Source: Dreissena polymorpha (taxonomy: Eukaryota > Mollusca > Bivalvia > Myida > Dreissenidae). Taken from it: 64,000 bases of DNA. Numbering within the stretch: position 1 is the first letter of the stretch; each line of letters starts with the position of its first letter. Position numbers and translations under genes: made by a program. The notes beneath the pieces were generated by a model. The model was not told the origin of the DNA. It did no database searches and worked only from the letters and a program-made list of their open reading frames with translations. This document shows, piece after piece, positions 63,555 to 64,000 of the stretch. The DNA lies in NCBI RefSeq assembly GCF_020536995.1, contig NC_068357.1, positions 147,395,751-147,459,750 of the forward strand, in the 5' to 3' direction.

Positions 63555-63665
63555 GTCGGAAATCAAGGTGGGATTCACGTTGGAATTCACGTTGGAAATC
63601 ACGTTGGAATTCAGGTTGGAAATCACGTTGGAATTCACGTTGGAAATCACGTTGGACATCACTTC
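63555..63665 (+). repeat. 12/24-bp minisatellite
   Basis: About nine units of TTGGAAATCACG / TTGGAATTCACG alternate. Frames rich in 'LEFTLEIT' or 'FQREFQRD' in several phases result from it. Confidence 0.92.
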
Positions 63666-63689
63666 GAAAAAAATTTGGGCGCCATTTGT

Positions 63690-64000
63690 TTAAAGTTGCT
63701 TGGTACAGCCAGTTGTTTGACTCATTGACCATCCATAGAAGTGGTTCGGTACAGCACATTATGCTCAATTACGAGGCGTTTCCACTCTCGCAAGAATTGC
63801 TGTACCTCAAGGGTTTCCTTACGGAGTGCTTTCTCCCTGGGTTGGGAACCACTCGTTAGTAGGTCAATCACTTGACTTAAGGTTTTATCTTGAGCTTGTT
63901 CATGCCCCCAGTTAGTCCTTTCTTCTGCGGGCAATTGAGTCCTGGCCTCTTCTGCAGAAAGAGGACAGGCATCAATAGCCACACAATCTGCAATTGATGC
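63690..64000 (-). mobile_element. Ty3/gypsy pol fragment, cut by the window edge
   Basis: A minus-strand frame (63722-63982) resembles the linker between RNase H and the integrase zinc domain of Ty3/gypsy elements (QAQDKTLSQVIDLL, a VQQFLREWKRLVI patch, VLYRTT). The window ends before the rest of pol. Only a fragment is visible and no LTR was recognised, so completeness and age cannot be judged here. Confidence 0.65.

Noticed and set aside
63379-63768. Overlapping plus and minus frames with LEFTLEIT or FQREFQRD repeats
   Set aside because: Caused by a 12/24-bp minisatellite; no protein family is recognised.

Overview
This window looks like a repeat-rich stretch of an invertebrate nuclear genome, most likely a bivalve mollusc and probably Dreissena (zebra or quagga mussel). 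Reasons: split genes with GT-AG introns, AATAAA signals, a Penelope-like retroelement, several foldback elements, a tRNA-derived SINE, and tandem repeats with 'gaccttgacctttgacctag' and 'atggccgccagggggc' units. I associate these repeats with bivalve DNA from memory; no search was run. Most short open frames here are chance or repeat artefacts.

The main host content is a cluster of four related copies of a secreted-lectin-type gene on the + strand. Copy 1 (about 14.7-17.3 kb) is the best preserved. Its exons encode a hydrophobic leader plus an ShK-like six-cysteine module, a ten-cysteine Ly6/uPAR three-finger domain on three exons, a Thr/Pro linker, and a C-type lectin domain on two exons. 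Splice phases agree from the ShK exon to the stop codon. Copy 2 (25.3-26.9 kb) and copy 4 (52.2-53.3 kb) are broken. Copy 3 (39.1-39.8 kb) keeps an open lectin domain with an altered sugar-binding motif. A separate ShK exon (33.4 kb) and a Thr/Pro linker exon (34.5 kb) lie upstream of copy 3. A leader exon at 47.7 kb has a paralogue at 4.1 kb that has been blown up into fourteen 34-bp repeats.

Layout. 1-12.3 kb is block A, duplicated as block B at 42.4-52.0 kb. Both carry the same LINE remnant and leader exon. Block A also has a 4-kb Penelope-like element with an intact 799-codon ORF and 999-bp inverted arms; block B has a 3-kb insertion and a tRNA-Phe-like gene. 12.4-18.6 kb holds lectin copy 1 and its flanks. 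18.6-25.2 kb is mostly tandem repeat, including a 3.5-kb, roughly 89-bp satellite with higher-order structure. 25.2-28.7 kb is copy 2. 28.7-33 kb is nearly featureless apart from a palindrome and a SINE. 33.4-40.9 kb holds the ShK exon, a satellite with palindromic Tttattgcaaaacggg motifs, and copy 3. 40.9-42.3 kb is a 145-bp tandem repeat with a clean solo-LTR-like insertion. 52-55.4 kb is copy 4 and a repeat element with both ends. 55.4-64 kb is sparse: a decayed LINE, a foldback element, a possible exon at 62.6 kb and a Ty3/gypsy fragment at the right edge.

The duplicates act as mutual empty sites, so several insertions can be dated relative to the duplications. The lectin family is the strongest candidate for new biology: a modular secreted protein, probably recognition or defence related, being copied and decaying inside a satellite-rich cluster.
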